From assembly GCA_021397845.1 (NCBI GenBank), contig JAHSVC010000030.1, positions 248,001 through 312,000 of the forward strand: a DNA stretch of 64,000 nt, written 5' to 3'. The translations under genes and the position numbers were made by a program. The DNA comes from Areca catechu. Its lineage: Eukaryota > Streptophyta > Magnoliopsida > Arecales > Arecaceae. Of this stretch, positions 34,935 through 45,885 are shown in pieces. The notes beneath the pieces were generated by a model that was given only the letters and a program-made list of their open reading frames with translations, had not been told where the DNA came from and did no database searches. Position 1 is the stretch's first letter. Every line of letters starts with the position of its first letter.

Positions 34935-34942
34935 TATAAATA
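34935..34942 (+). promoter_or_regulatory. TATA box of older copia 5' LTR
   Basis: tataaata in aaggctataaataggtcc. The same box stands at 53337-53344 in the 3' LTR. Confidence 0.7.
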
Positions 34943-35203
34943 GGTCCTTGTTCCTCATTCATTGTCATCCGATCAATCATTTTCTTTCCTTAGGCATTTC
35001 CATACTCTGAATAACAGAGTATAGCTATAGTGCAATCTCTTGGCATTTGCATACTCTAAATAACAGAGTATAACTATAGTGCATACAAAGAGAGAAAAGC
35101 ATTCCTGGTTCGAATTTCTGGTGAATTGTAATGCTGCTTTCACCAGAAGAAGACCGTTGTATCCTGGAAGATAATCGTCATAAACCATAAGTACCATTGC
35201 GGG

Positions 35204-35306
35204 ACGAAATTATCTTAAGGACATAGAGTGTAACTCTAGACTTGGTCATTTCAATTAGGTAGCCATATATTATTACCTACCAACAATCTTAAGATAATTT
35301 TTCGTG
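35204..35306 (+). other. U5 / primer-position complementary pair
   Basis: aaattatcttaag at 35207-35219 in the LTR is perfectly complementary to cttaagataattt at 35288-35300, two bases after the LTR end. Allowing a 2-nt bulge the pairing extends to acg/cgt (35204-35206 with 35303-35305). The expected tRNA-Met primer site is not there. Function is inferred only (see findings). Confidence 0.5.
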
Positions 35307-35324
35307 TCTAAAGTGCTGCTCAAG

Positions 35325-35980
35325 TGATGGCAACAATGGCTGTACCTATTCAAGCCGAGAAGCCAGAGAAGTTTGCTGGCATCGATTTTAAGAGATGGTA
35401 ACAGAAGATGATGTTCTATCTGACAACTCTGAATCTGGTCAAAGTTCTCAACGAAGATCCGCCAGTCCTGAAAGAAGGAGAGAATGACAAGCAAATTATC
35501 GCTGCTGTAGATGCATGCAAGCACTCAGATTTTGTATGCAAGAACTATATCCTTAATGGATTAGAGAATACTCTGTATAATATGTGCAGTAGTATAAGCA
35601 CAATAAAAGAGCCGTGGGCATCCTTAGACAAGAAGTACAAGACCGAGGATACATGTCATAAGAAATTTATCATTGGCAGGTTTCTTGACTATAAGATGGT
35701 AGATTACAAGACCGTCATGAAGCAAGTTCAAGAACTGCAGATCATACTGCATGAGATACATGTAGAAAGGATGTCTCTGAGTGAGTCATTCCAGGTAATC
35801 GCTATAATTGAGAAGCTACCTCCATCATGGAAAGACTTCAAGAACTACTTGAAGCATAAGCGGAAGGAGATGGGACTTGAAGATCTAATAGTCTGTCTGA
35901 GAATCGAAAAAGATAATAAGAGCCATGATAAGAAGACAGGAAGATATCTTGCTGAGCCTAAGGCCAACCTCATTAAATGA
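35325..35980 (+). pseudogene. Copia gag
   Basis: The frame starts ATG 35325 (MATMAVPIQAEKPEKFAGID) with an in-frame TAA at ~35400 and continues to 35980. Residues such as LNGLENTLYNMCSSISTIKE, LDKKYKTEDTCHKKFIIGRF and IIEKLPPSWKDFKNYLKHK are those of the UBN2-type copia gag. A degenerate zinc knuckle (CDKICHKSKNC, glycine of the GH pair replaced) follows at ~36075-36110 in another frame. Confidence 0.8.
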
Positions 35981-36162
35981 AAGGTCAACAAGAAGAAACA
36001 CAAGTTTCTTGGAGAAGGCTATAAATAGAAGAAGGACAATCCTAAAAAATTTAAAGGCAAGTACTCATTTGTGATAAAATATGCCACAAATCCAAGAATT
36101 GTCATTTCAAGGGAAAAGAAAAGAACGAAGTCAATACTACTGAAGATATCCTATTCCATAGA

Positions 36163-36796
36163 GTGTCAGAAATGATGTTGTCAGCAGTTATGTTCGAAGC
36201 AAATATGGTTGATAAACCAAATGAGTGGTATGTTGACACTGGAGCTACTCAACATGTCTGCTCTGATAAGAGTATGTTCTCATCATATACTCCTATCAGA
36301 TATAGAAATTTGCTAATGGGTAACTCCTCTACATCGAAGATAGAAGGAATTGACCGCATATTCTAAAGATGACATATAGCAAAGAGCTTCTATTGAACGA
36401 TGTATTGTATGTTCTTGACATTCATAAGAATTTGGTATCAGGCTCCCTCCTAAATAAACATGGATTTAGAATGGTGTTTGAGTCTGATAAATTTGTACTT
36501 ACTAAAGGAGGGATCTTTCTAGATAGAGGTTACTTGAATAATGAGTTATTCATGATAAATGTAATGACTATACATCGCAACCTTGAAAAGAATAAAGATG
36601 CCTTTTCTGTTTATATGGTTGACTCCTCTTATTATAGCATGATCGATTAGGTCATGTGAATTTTAATTCATTACGAAAACTAATGAATTTAGAATTATTA
36701 CCTAATCATAAAATCGATTTGCATTACAAGTATGAGATATGTGTTGAAGCTAAGCTAGCCAAAATACCATTTCATTCAGTAGAAAGGAATACTGAA
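36163..36796 (+). pseudogene. Copia protease and GAG-pre-integrase
   Basis: EWYVDTGATQHVCSDKSMF is the protease active site (DTGA). LLLNDVLYVLDIHKNLVSGS and, after frame changes, the pre-integrase region with IPFHSVERNTE follow. There the coding sequence is cut by the TIR element at 36797; it resumes with PLDLIHSDLCDLKSVQSR at 38643, which gives the exact empty site. Confidence 0.85.
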
Positions 36797-38637
36797 TGAT
36801 GGGGACATCCAGCCAGTTCAGATCCAGCTAGTTCAGACCCAGCCAACCCAGATCTCGGTGCTAGCCCAGCACGGATCTTGATATATTTTTTATTATTTTA
36901 TTATTTTATTATTCTATGGGTGTACATGGGATTCGGGAGATATCGGAGATCAGATTTTTTTTGTTTTATCGGAACATTTGGTGTGAGACGGGCTAACTAG
37001 ACTTAAAAATTGATGCGGATCATTGATCGAAATAGAAATTAAATCTCTAGATTATGGTGTCCAATTTAATTAAATTAAATCTAATTAAATAGAAATAACC
37101 AGCAATTGACTAGATCAGGTTCTCAAAATAGATCTCACCCGAAAACATGGAGTTTCACGAAATTTGGAAAAGGGAGATCATCTTGAGGTCGTCCAAAAAA
37201 TCTGGACCAGTAGTTCACGGGAGAGATTGATCTGAAGCTGTTAGACCTGGAACACCAAAAATAAGGGAAGAATAAATTCCAAAAAAAATTAATTTAACCC
37301 AATACTCTGAGATCTGTGTGCTCTGAGATCCATGCGACTCTGAATTCCGTGCAGGTCTTTTGCCTTCACGTTCGTGCAAAAGAAAACCTTCTTCTCCATG
37401 GATCAACACCAAGGAACACTGGATCGGGCGAAGGCCTGCGGCCAGAGTCACCGGCGTCGGTGTTGGGCAGTGACGGTGGAATGGTCGGCAGGGATCACTG
37501 CGACGGGCGTTGGGCAGGGGACTTCGGTCATGGAGGGCACAGTTGCAGAGTCTTCGTTCGTGGAGGACATAGCTGCACGGGTAGAGGAAACGGACCGGGC
37601 TTAGTTGGCTGGCGTCCGGTGGAGGCAACTGGCAGGAACGAAGGGGAACTCCGGCGGAAAGCTTCACGGAGGGCTTCGGGTGGTTCCGGTTTGCAGCGGC
37701 ACGGGCGGCGGGGTGGGGCGCTCGGTTGCAGGGACCGTGCGGTGGGGCGGATGGCTCAGTCCCGTGTTGTGTTCTGGAGATCGAATGGGAGATGACCGGC
37801 GGAAGGCTGGCTCTCCGGTGGGTTGAGATCGGGCTTCACGGGAGGGCTTTGCTTGCACGGATCCGGCGCAGGGGCTTGGATGGTGTCGGTGGCGGGCGGA
37901 ATCTCAGGCGACTGGAGGGATTTCGTCGGCAGCACAGGAAGGAGAGACGGACGGTCGGAAGGTGGGTGGCGGCCTGGCCATGGATGTTTGGAAGGAGGGA
38001 GACGCTCGGCTGCAGCGATGGCGGCACAGCTCGGTTGCTCTGAAGTTCAGTGGTGAAGATAGCGTTGAATGGCGGATTGTGGGGAATGAATCACGGCTGG
38101 GTGGTGGAGATTTTGCTCTAACGGGCGGATCGAGGAGATGCTCGATCTTGATAGGGTTTTGGGTGCCTGTCGTTGGTTTGATAACAGGCTCGGAAAGTTG
38201 ATTTCTCATGAAAGAAAGTAGCAACAGGGAAGGGAAGGAGAAATAGTCAGGAGGAAACACAGTGAAGAAAGAGAGGAACCGGGAGAGAGACGAGCGAGAG
38301 AAGGGGGAGAACAAGAAGAAGAGAGGAGGGAAAGAATCGGGACGCACCCTGAATTCTTTTCTCAAATAATATTCGCTGATTTCTTATTCATGGCAAACAT
38401 AACTTAAATAAAGCAACAACGATAAAGATAAATCATAAAATAATCGGAACGACTAAGTATTCCTATAAAACAAAAAAAATCTGATCTCTGATATCTCCTG
38501 AATCCCACGTACACCCATAGAATAATAAAATAATAAAATAATAAAAAATACATCAAGATCCGTGCTGAGCTAGCACCGAGATCTAGGTTGGCTGGGTCTG
38601 GACTGGCTGGATCTGAACTGGCTGGATGTCCCCATCA
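36797..38637. mobile_element. Long-TIR DNA transposon with GC-rich core, non-autonomous
   Basis: The ends TGATGGGGACATCCAGCCAG and their inverse are part of ~177-bp terminal inverted repeats (36797-~36973 and ~38461-38637) that match with few differences. The flanking direct repeat is ctgaa (36792-36796 and 38638-38642). The inserted-into copia frame (VERNTE|PLDLI) confirms the target site. The core 37380-38360 is GC-rich, unlike the copia host, and holds several overlapping frames without recognisable domains. Long TIRs plus a GC-rich, possibly captured core recall Pack-MULEs, but a Mutator element should leave ~9-bp duplications. Confidence 0.85.
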
Positions 38638-38642
38638 CTGAA

Positions 38643-39235
38643 CCTCTAGATTTGATCCACAGTGATTTATGTGACTTAAAGTCAGTACAATCTAGAGGAG
38701 GTAAAAATATTTTATAACATTTATTGATGATTCAACTAGATACTATTTTGTGTATCTACTAAAGTCTAAAGATGAGGATTTAGATATGTTTAAATGTTAT
38801 AAGAATGATGTTGAAAATCAGTTTGGTAAAAAGATCAAGGCTATAAGGAGTGATGGAGGTGGTGAATACGATGCACCGTTTAATGACTTCTATCAAGAAC
38901 ATGGTATTATTTATCGAACTACAGCTCCTTGTTCATCTCAATCCAATGGAATTGCTGAATGCAAAAATTGAACATTGAAAAAAATGATGAATGCCATGTT
39001 GATAAATTCTAGTACATCGCAAATTCATGGGGAGAAGCAATTCTCTTGGCTAATCATATTCTTAACAAAATACCTCCTAAAAGAAAGGATATTACTCTAT
39101 ATGAGTTATGAAAAGGGAAAAAGCCTTCTTATAATTATTTAAGAGTGTGGGGGTGTCTAGCTAAAATAGCTATTTCAGATCCCAAAAAGATCAAAATAGG
39201 ACCTAAAACTATTGATTGTATTTTCATTGGTTATG
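38643..39235 (+). pseudogene. Copia integrase core
   Basis: PLDLIHSDLCDLKSVQSR gives the first catalytic Asp. After a frameshift come YVYLLKSKDEDLDMFKCYKN and AIRSDGGGEYDAPFNDFYQE (second Asp in SDGG), then TAPCSSQSNGIAECKN with the catalytic Glu (GIAE). Stops and shifts follow in the C-terminal part. Confidence 0.85.
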
Positions 39236-39306
39236 CATAAAACAATAGTGCATATCGCTTTCTTGTATATAAATCAGATATATCTGATATACAGGAAAAT
39301 ACAATT

Positions 39307-40175
39307 ATGGAATCAAGAAATGCATCATTTTTTGAAGAGATATTCCCTTATAAAGGGATATCTGGTACAAGCTCAAATAAAAGAACTTATGATAATATAG
39401 CAAGTAGTAGTCATCAGGAAAAACATTCTGAAGATGAACCTAGACGTAGTAAGAGACCTAAAGTAACAAAATCTTTTGGTCATGATTACTTTATGTACAT
39501 AATAGAAAATGTATCTCAGACATTCAAAAAGGCAATGTATATACCAGAAGCACTCTTTTGGAAAAAAGCTATTAATAGCGAAATTGAGTCCATCATGCAT
39601 GATCATACCTAGAAATTGGTAGATTTATCATTAGGTATGAAGCCTTTGGGGTGTAAATGGATTTTCAAGAAGAAGTTAAAGGCTGATGGATCAATTGATA
39701 AGTATAAAGCCAGACTAGTAGCTAAAGACTTTAAACAAAAAGAAGGTATAGACTTCTTTGATACTTATTTACCTGTAACAAGGATAACATCCATAAGAAT
39801 GTTAATCGCTATTACAGCCATTAACAATCTTGAAATACATCAAATGGATGTTAAAATAACTTTCCTTAATAGTGAATTAAAGAAAAAAATTTATATAGAA
39901 CAACTTGAAGGGTTTGTGGTTCCAAGCAAAAAAAAAGGTGTGCATACTTGTGAAATCCTTATATGGATTAAAATAAGCACCCAAGCAATGGCATATAAAA
40001 TTTGACAATGTAATATTGTCTAATGGATTTAAAATCAATGAATGTGATAAATTTGTATATGCCAAAACCCTACCTAAAGGGTATATTTTAATCTGCTTAT
40101 ACGTGGATGATTTGTTAATCATGGGTAGTAATACTGATATGATTAAACAAACAAAAAAATATTGATAAACATTTT
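39307..40175 (+). pseudogene. Copia reverse transcriptase
   Basis: 39307-39612 carries the linker (DEPRRSKRPKVTKSFGHDYF) and the start of RT (AMYIPEALFWKKAINSEIES). 39616-40005 has MKPLGCKWIFKKKLKADGSI, DKYKARLVAKDFKQKEGIDF and HQMDVKITFLNSELKKKIYI. The polymerase box YVDD is intact at 40100-40111 (LYVDDLLIM) in another frame. W-to-stop and frame changes separate the pieces. Confidence 0.85.
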
Positions 40176-40187
40176 GATATAAAAGAT

Positions 40188-41050
40188 ATGGGTATCGCAG
40201 ATGTTATACTAGGGATTAAAATTACTAGAATGTTTGATGGAATAATATTATCTCAATTTCACTATATTGAGAAAATATTAGATAAATTCAATAAATATGA
40301 TACCAGTCCACTTAGAACATCTGTAGATATTAATCTACATCTTGCTAAGCATACTAGGCAACCCATATCACAATTAGAATATTCATGTATAATTGGCAGT
40401 TTAATGTATGTCATGAATTGTACCCATCCTGACATAGCATATGCTGTCAATAAGTTAAATAGATTTACTAGTAATCCAGGTTCAAATCATTGGATAGTAC
40501 TAGTAATGATATTACGATATCTACGATATACCCTAAATTCTGGATTACATTATACAACATATCCAGCTGTATTAGAAGGATATAGTGATGCTAACTGGAT
40601 ATCTTCTTTAGAAAATACTAAATCTACTAGTAGATATGTGTTCACCTTAGGAGGAGGTGCAGTGACATGAAAATCCTAAAAACAAACTTGTATAGCTCGG
40701 TCCACTATGGAATCAGAGTTTATAACTTTAGATAAAGCTAGAGAAGAAGCAAAATGACTTCAAATTTTTTTGAAGGATATTCCATGTGGGTCTAACCTGT
40801 GTCTGCAATATGTATCCATTGTGATAATCAATCAGTTATTTACAGAGCACAGAATAAAATGTATAATGGTAAGTCTAGACATATACGTCGTAGATATAAT
40901 ACCATTAAGCAATTACTTGAAAATGGAATAATCTCTATTGACTACATTCAGTCAAAAAAAAATCTTGCAGATCCATTAACAAAAGGTTTACCAAGAGATC
41001 AAGTAAATTATTTATCGAGGGGAATGGGTTTAAATCCTATAATAAATTAA
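40188..41050 (+). pseudogene. Copia connection and RNase H
   Basis: IADVILGIKITRMFDGIILS and LMYVMNCTHPDIAYAVNKLN belong to the RT connection. LEGYSDANWISSLENTKSTS gives RNase H with its first Asp (SDANW), and STMESEFITLDKAREEAK has the catalytic Glu. The C-terminus ends NLADPLTKGLPRDQVNYLSR at 40799-41050. Two stops interrupt. Confidence 0.85.
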
Positions 41051-41672
41051 TTTTCATAGTGGATACCCAATCTAGTTGACTGGAGATCCCAAGATCTAGG
41101 TTCAAAAGGGATAACTAAATTATGAAGAGGTCAATGAAGCACTAAGGATGAAAATTCCTACTCATTCCGATGATAATTAGTGCTGCCTCCTAAAGGTACT
41201 AGAATAAGTATAGCTTTTAATGATTCTTATGACATGAATATCATATGGGGTATCGCAGGATACTCTTAATAAGAATCACCTATGTGAGTGTGAACTAGGC
41301 CAATTCTATGAAAATTTTAAAGGCTTTAATTCTCTAAAGTACTCATGAAACCAGGAGTTGTTAAGGACCAAAATGAACACAACCATGAGAACTAAAAGGA
41401 ATGCTCGAAAAAAAGTTGTGTGATTGTTATTGTCTTAGTTTACATCAAATGCTAAAAAGTTCAAGATATCATATTCACTTTTAGCAAGTAAACTCAATAA
41501 CAAAACACAAAAGGAAGGTTCAAAGCCATCAGCTACCTATCTTGATACAACTTCATTCCATTTACTTTCTTTAAGTATCTACATATTCATTTGTATTTAA
41601 AAATCTATATTTGTGGGAGATCATCTTTACCAATCTTTGATCTTAGTCCAAAATTTCATTCATGTGGAGGAT

Positions 41673-42497
41673 TGTTGGAAAAAGTGAATAGGGATTTTTT
41701 ATTCCTAAACTATCCTTTGGAATGGAAAACTATCCTTTGGATAGGAACTTTTAGTCCCACATGAAAATATTCGAAAAAGTTAAGGCTCTTTATAAGAAAC
41801 CATTTTCCATGCTCTTGCATTTAGGCTCACTATAGGTGGAGAGCTTGAGGGTGATGCTACGCATCACCCACACGCACACGCGTGTGTGTGCGATAGGTGA
41901 TAAGGGCGCAATGGATGCTTTGTAGGTGCACTTTGCACGTACGTATCGTCACGAGGAGCTTAAGGAGCCTTTAAATTTTTTCTGATCAAATGGATCAGAC
42001 GGTCGAGATTGATTGACACCACATCATGGTTGTAGGGAGGAGAGTCGGCTCGGTTCTGCTGGGAGTCGACTCGGATGACTGGGAGTCAGCTCGGATCCAT
42101 AAAACAGGTAACATGCAATTTGGCTGAGTCGACTCGAGTGGTTCGAGCCGGCTCGGATCCATAGAATGGTAACATGCGGTCTGGCCGAGTCGACTCGAGG
42201 GGTTCGAGCTGACTCGACCGGGATGCTCTCTGCAGCAAGGAGCCGACTTGAGGATTCGAGCCGACTCGGATGACGGGATTTCAGAAATCATGAAACAATC
42301 GATCATGCATCCGGAGGCGTTGATAGCGCAATCACACATCCATTCACGGATCAACATTTCCTCTGATGATCACAGGTGCCATTGGATCATGAAACAATGC
42401 ATTGAGAAGCATGCTGATCGTGTGATCTTCAGATCACGGAACGAAACAACGTATCATCGCTTCCGATAGGCATATTGATCGCAGGATTTTTAGATCA
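41673..42497 (+). repeat. 3' LTR of older copia element, left part
   Basis: It starts TGTTGGAAAAAG after attcatgtggagga (polypurine tract) and copies the 5' LTR through the gagtcgactc array (42044-42275). It breaks at gatca, where the Sirevirus-like element inserted; the rest continues at 53245. Confidence 0.88.
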
Positions 42498-42824
42498 TGT
42501 TGACCCTTGGGATGATTTTGATGATCACAAAATATTGGAGCATGTATTTGATACTAATTTTTTCAATTACTTGAGAAGTTTTTGCAGGAAATTGGTTACC
42601 TTTAGTTTAAAGTTGTTTTCAAATTGATGAAGAGGTAATTCAATTATGTATGTACTCTTATGAACTTTAACTAGTAAAAGTCCTAGTTTTGTCAATTTTG
42701 TAATCTTGTAAAAAGGGCTAAAAATTATAAAATTGAGAGTATGTAGATTAGATCTTATTTGATTCAAGTGTTGAAGAGTTTTGGAGAAGCTTGAAGCATC
42801 AATTGAAGTCTTGGCAAGAGTTGA

Positions 42825-43185
42825 CTCATGGATCAAGAGCCGACTCATTGTGGTACGGCACGGAGAAAATTTCAGAGTTTCAGTATCAAGAGCTGACTCC
42901 TATCCTAAGAGCCAACTCATGGATGAATACTTGTTTCAGAAGCATGAGAACTCGAGCCAACTCGAGCCCCAAGAGCCGACTCGTCTAGAGTTATGTTTTT
43001 TGGAAAGCTGAGAACTCGAGCTGACTCTGTCCTGAAGAGCCGACTCTAGGTAATTGTTATTTTGAAGTGATTGAAGGCAAGAGCCGACTCCAGCTTGAAG
43101 AGCCGACTCTTATAGAAATTTATTTTGGGCTATCTGAGACTTCGAGCTGACTCCTAGACCTCGAGCCGACTCGAGTAGCCATTTT
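42825..43185. repeat. Array of gagccgactc words in LTR
   Basis: Roughly twelve copies of gag(c/t)(c/t)gactc with irregular spacing. Six contain GCCGAC, the core of the plant DRE/CRT element (RCCGAC). The corresponding array in the 3' LTR (52028-52350) has about ten copies, eight with GCCGAC. Confidence 0.85.
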
Positions 43186-43293
43186 CTGCACTCCAACGGC
43201 TTGTTACTGAAAGTGATTTTTGAATTCAATTTTGTCTCCAACAGCTCTTTCATGAATTTCTAGGCCCTACAACGGCCATATCTCATGGAAAAC

Positions 43294-43300
43294 TATAAAA
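43294..43300 (+). promoter_or_regulatory. TATA box of Sirevirus-like 5' LTR
   Basis: tataaaa in tggaaaactataaaatgg, downstream of the gagccgactc array. Its twin is at 52465-52471 in the 3' LTR. Confidence 0.7.
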
Positions 43301-44070
43301 TGGATTGTTTTTTAGGGATTAAAGATTAATGAGAGCATTATTATTGATTTATCTTGAGATATTGAAGAGCCTTCAAGTCTTTTACCTACCTACTTCAAAA
43401 GCTTTCAAGTTAGGATTCAAAGCTTCACCAACTCTACTTCATCATTGAATCCACTCATTGAAGAAGAAAAAAAGTAGCTTGAAGAGCAATTAAAGAGTAT
43501 TCAAAGCTAGGCTTCGTCTTGATCTATATCGGCAACATTTAAACAAACTCGATTTGTTGTAGTTGCTTGTTTATTCTCTCTATCTTTGTTTTCTCTCTAA
43601 GAACAACAAGGGGCTGTGTCTTAAGAGAGGGTTGAAAGTTTTTAGGTGAACCTTGTAAAAATCTAAGTTGGGTTCTTAGTGATCCTGGTATAAAACCAAG
43701 TGTTAGGGTTTTCTTTGGTAATCCTGTTTAAAACTAAAGGGAATTTGGGTTTCTTTGGTGATCCCGGTAAAACCAAAGTATATAGATTTAGATTGTGAGC
43801 CTAGTAAAACAATCTGACTGTATTCTAGTTGGAGGATATAGTGAAAATCCCAAGTGATGCTTGGGTAGTGGATGTAGGAGCCGGTTGCTCCGAACCACTA
43901 TAAATCTTTTTGTGTTTGTGTTTGTGCTTTTATTGTCTTATTATTTTTACTTAATTACTTTCGCATTACACATCGCACCACAACACTAAAAGAATTTCAA
44001 AGTGCACATAATTGTGAAAAGTTTTTCAAACCCAATTCACCCTCCTCTTGGAAGCCATCTGGACAACAAG

Positions 44071-44082
44071 TGGTATCAGAGC
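44071..44082 (+). other. Primer-binding site for initiator Met tRNA
   Basis: tggtatcagagc, two bases after the 5' LTR end, is the standard plant copia primer site. Confidence 0.9.
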
Positions 44083-44115
44083 GGAGTCTCTGAAAGTTAC
44101 TTAGAGTAAAGATAG

Positions 44116-45249
44116 ATGGCACATCCCATGAGCACTTCATTGGCCGAAGGTCAATCCATAAATCGACCTCCACTTTTCACCGGAACCAATTATACATATT
44201 GGAAGGCAAGAATGAAAATATACATTCAAGCCATAAATTTTCATTTATAAAAAATTATCTTGAAAGGATCTCACACATCCACTGTTATAGTTAATGATGT
44301 TGAGGTTCCCAAACCAGAAGAATATTGGAATGAAGATGATATGAAATTAGCTGAGCTGAATGCCAAAGTGATGAATTTATTGTATTATGCTTTGGATCCA
44401 AATGAGTTTAACAGAATTTCAACTTGTAATTCTGCTAAAGAAATTTGGGACAAGCTAGAAATTATACATGAAGGCATATCACAAGTTAAAACATTAAAAA
44501 TTAATCTTCTTATGCATAACTATGAGTTATTTAAGATGGATCCTAGTGAGACTATATCTGCTATGTATACTCGCTTTACTGATATTATAAATGGTCTGAA
44601 AAGTCTTGGTAGAACTTATACTAATGCTGATCTTGTCCAAAAAGTTTTGAGATCCTTGCCAGATAAATGGGAAGCTAAGGTGACAGCTATTCAAGAGGCG
44701 AAGAACCTAAACACTCTACCACTGGATGAACTGCTTGGATCACTAATCATACATGAATTAGCTATACAACAAAGGACTGATGAAGATACCAAAAGAAAGA
44801 AAGCTATAGCATTTAAAGCTACAGAAGAGGACAAGAATGAAGACTCAAACTTATCAGATGATGATGATTTAGAAAATGATGAGATAGCCCTTGTAATGAG
44901 AAGATTTAAAAGGTTTATGGGCAGAAGAAAAATAAATAGATGGAGAAAGCAATTTAGAAAAGGAGATTTTGAGAGAGAAAGAGAAAAAGACAAAGAAAAA
45001 GAGAAGAATAAAGATAAAGATCAAGTATCAATCTGCTATGGATGCAAGAAGTCGGGATACATTCGTCCTGACTGTACTGAAGCAAAGAAAAAGATGATCA
45101 TCAGAAAGAAGAATAAGACAGTGCTTGCAACATGGAGTGACAGCGATGAATCTACATCCACTGAAGAGGATGAAGAGACAACAAAGACTGCACAAATCTA
45201 TCTTATGGGTTTGGAGGACGAGGTAACTATTTCTAAACCTAACTTATAA
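44116..45249 (+). pseudogene. Sirevirus-like gag
   Basis: The frame starts ATG 44116 (MAHPMSTSLAEGQSINRPPL) and contains the gag start FTGTNYTYWKARMKIYIQ. An in-frame TAA stands at 44248-44250, and the frame reads on to 45249. It continues with EIWDKLEIIHEGISQVKT, SLPDKWEAKVTAIQEAKN and a Lys/Glu-rich helix. The first zinc knuckle is CYGCKKSGYIRPDC, in which the zinc-binding His is Tyr or Arg. Coiled-coil sequence (ENDDLKKEVQKLKLLVEKL) and a second, intact knuckle CYACNNFGHKAFEC (45735-45776) follow in other frames up to 45890. Confidence 0.85.
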
Positions 45250-45885
45250 TTTACATATGGTGAGCTACATAATGCATTTTGTGAATTATTAATAGAATAT
45301 AATAAAGCTGGTTTGAAAATGAAAACCTTGAAAAATCATTGTGATTCAATTGAAAAAGACAAAAATGAATTTGGTGAAATAAATAAAATTTTGCAAAGGG
45401 AATTAAGTTTAGTTTGTGAAAGACTTAAGATCACATAATTTGAAAAAGATGAGCTTCTTGAGAAAAACAAAGGTTTGAAAAATGAAAATGATGATTTAAA
45501 GAAAGAAGTTCAAAAGCTCAAGCTTTTGGTTGAAAAATTAACCCTAAGTTCCAACAAGCTTGAATTAATTTTGAAAGATCAAAGAGAGACAAATAATAAG
45601 AATTTGTTACAAAGGTTCAATTTCAAATAAATTTTCTGTATCTACATCATATGCCCCTAAGTTTACTAATTCAAAACAAGTTAGACCTAAATTTGTATCA
45701 TCTCATGATTATTATTCAAAGTCAAGGATTATATGCTATGCATGTAATAACTTTGGTCATAAGGCATTTGAATGTTATTTGAAACATAATGACAAAAAGA
45801 AAATTAAGAAAATTTGGATTCCAAAAGGAACCATTTCTACTAACTTGCAAGAACCTAAGAAAGCTTGGGTACCTAAATTTATTAA

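Larger units (their letters stand above)
33989..35285 (+). repeat. 5' LTR of older copia element
   Basis: 1297 bp; pairs with 41673-42497 plus 53245-53691. It has a duplicated G-box region (34161-34256), an array of gagtcgactc words (34390-34610), a TATA box at 34935, and ends acctaccaaca. No tRNA-type primer site (TGG...) directly follows. Confidence 0.88.
42498..44068 (+). repeat. 5' LTR of Sirevirus-like element
   Basis: Starts TGTTGACCC, ends GGACAACA, followed after two bases by the primer site. It holds about 12 copies of a RAGYYGACTC word at 42825-43185, and a TATA box at 43294. Confidence 0.9.

Noticed and set aside
37215..38365. Many overlapping frames on both strands in the core of the long-TIR element
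   Set aside because: High GC makes stops rare; none has a recognisable domain or consistent codon pattern. Kept only as a possible captured fragment.
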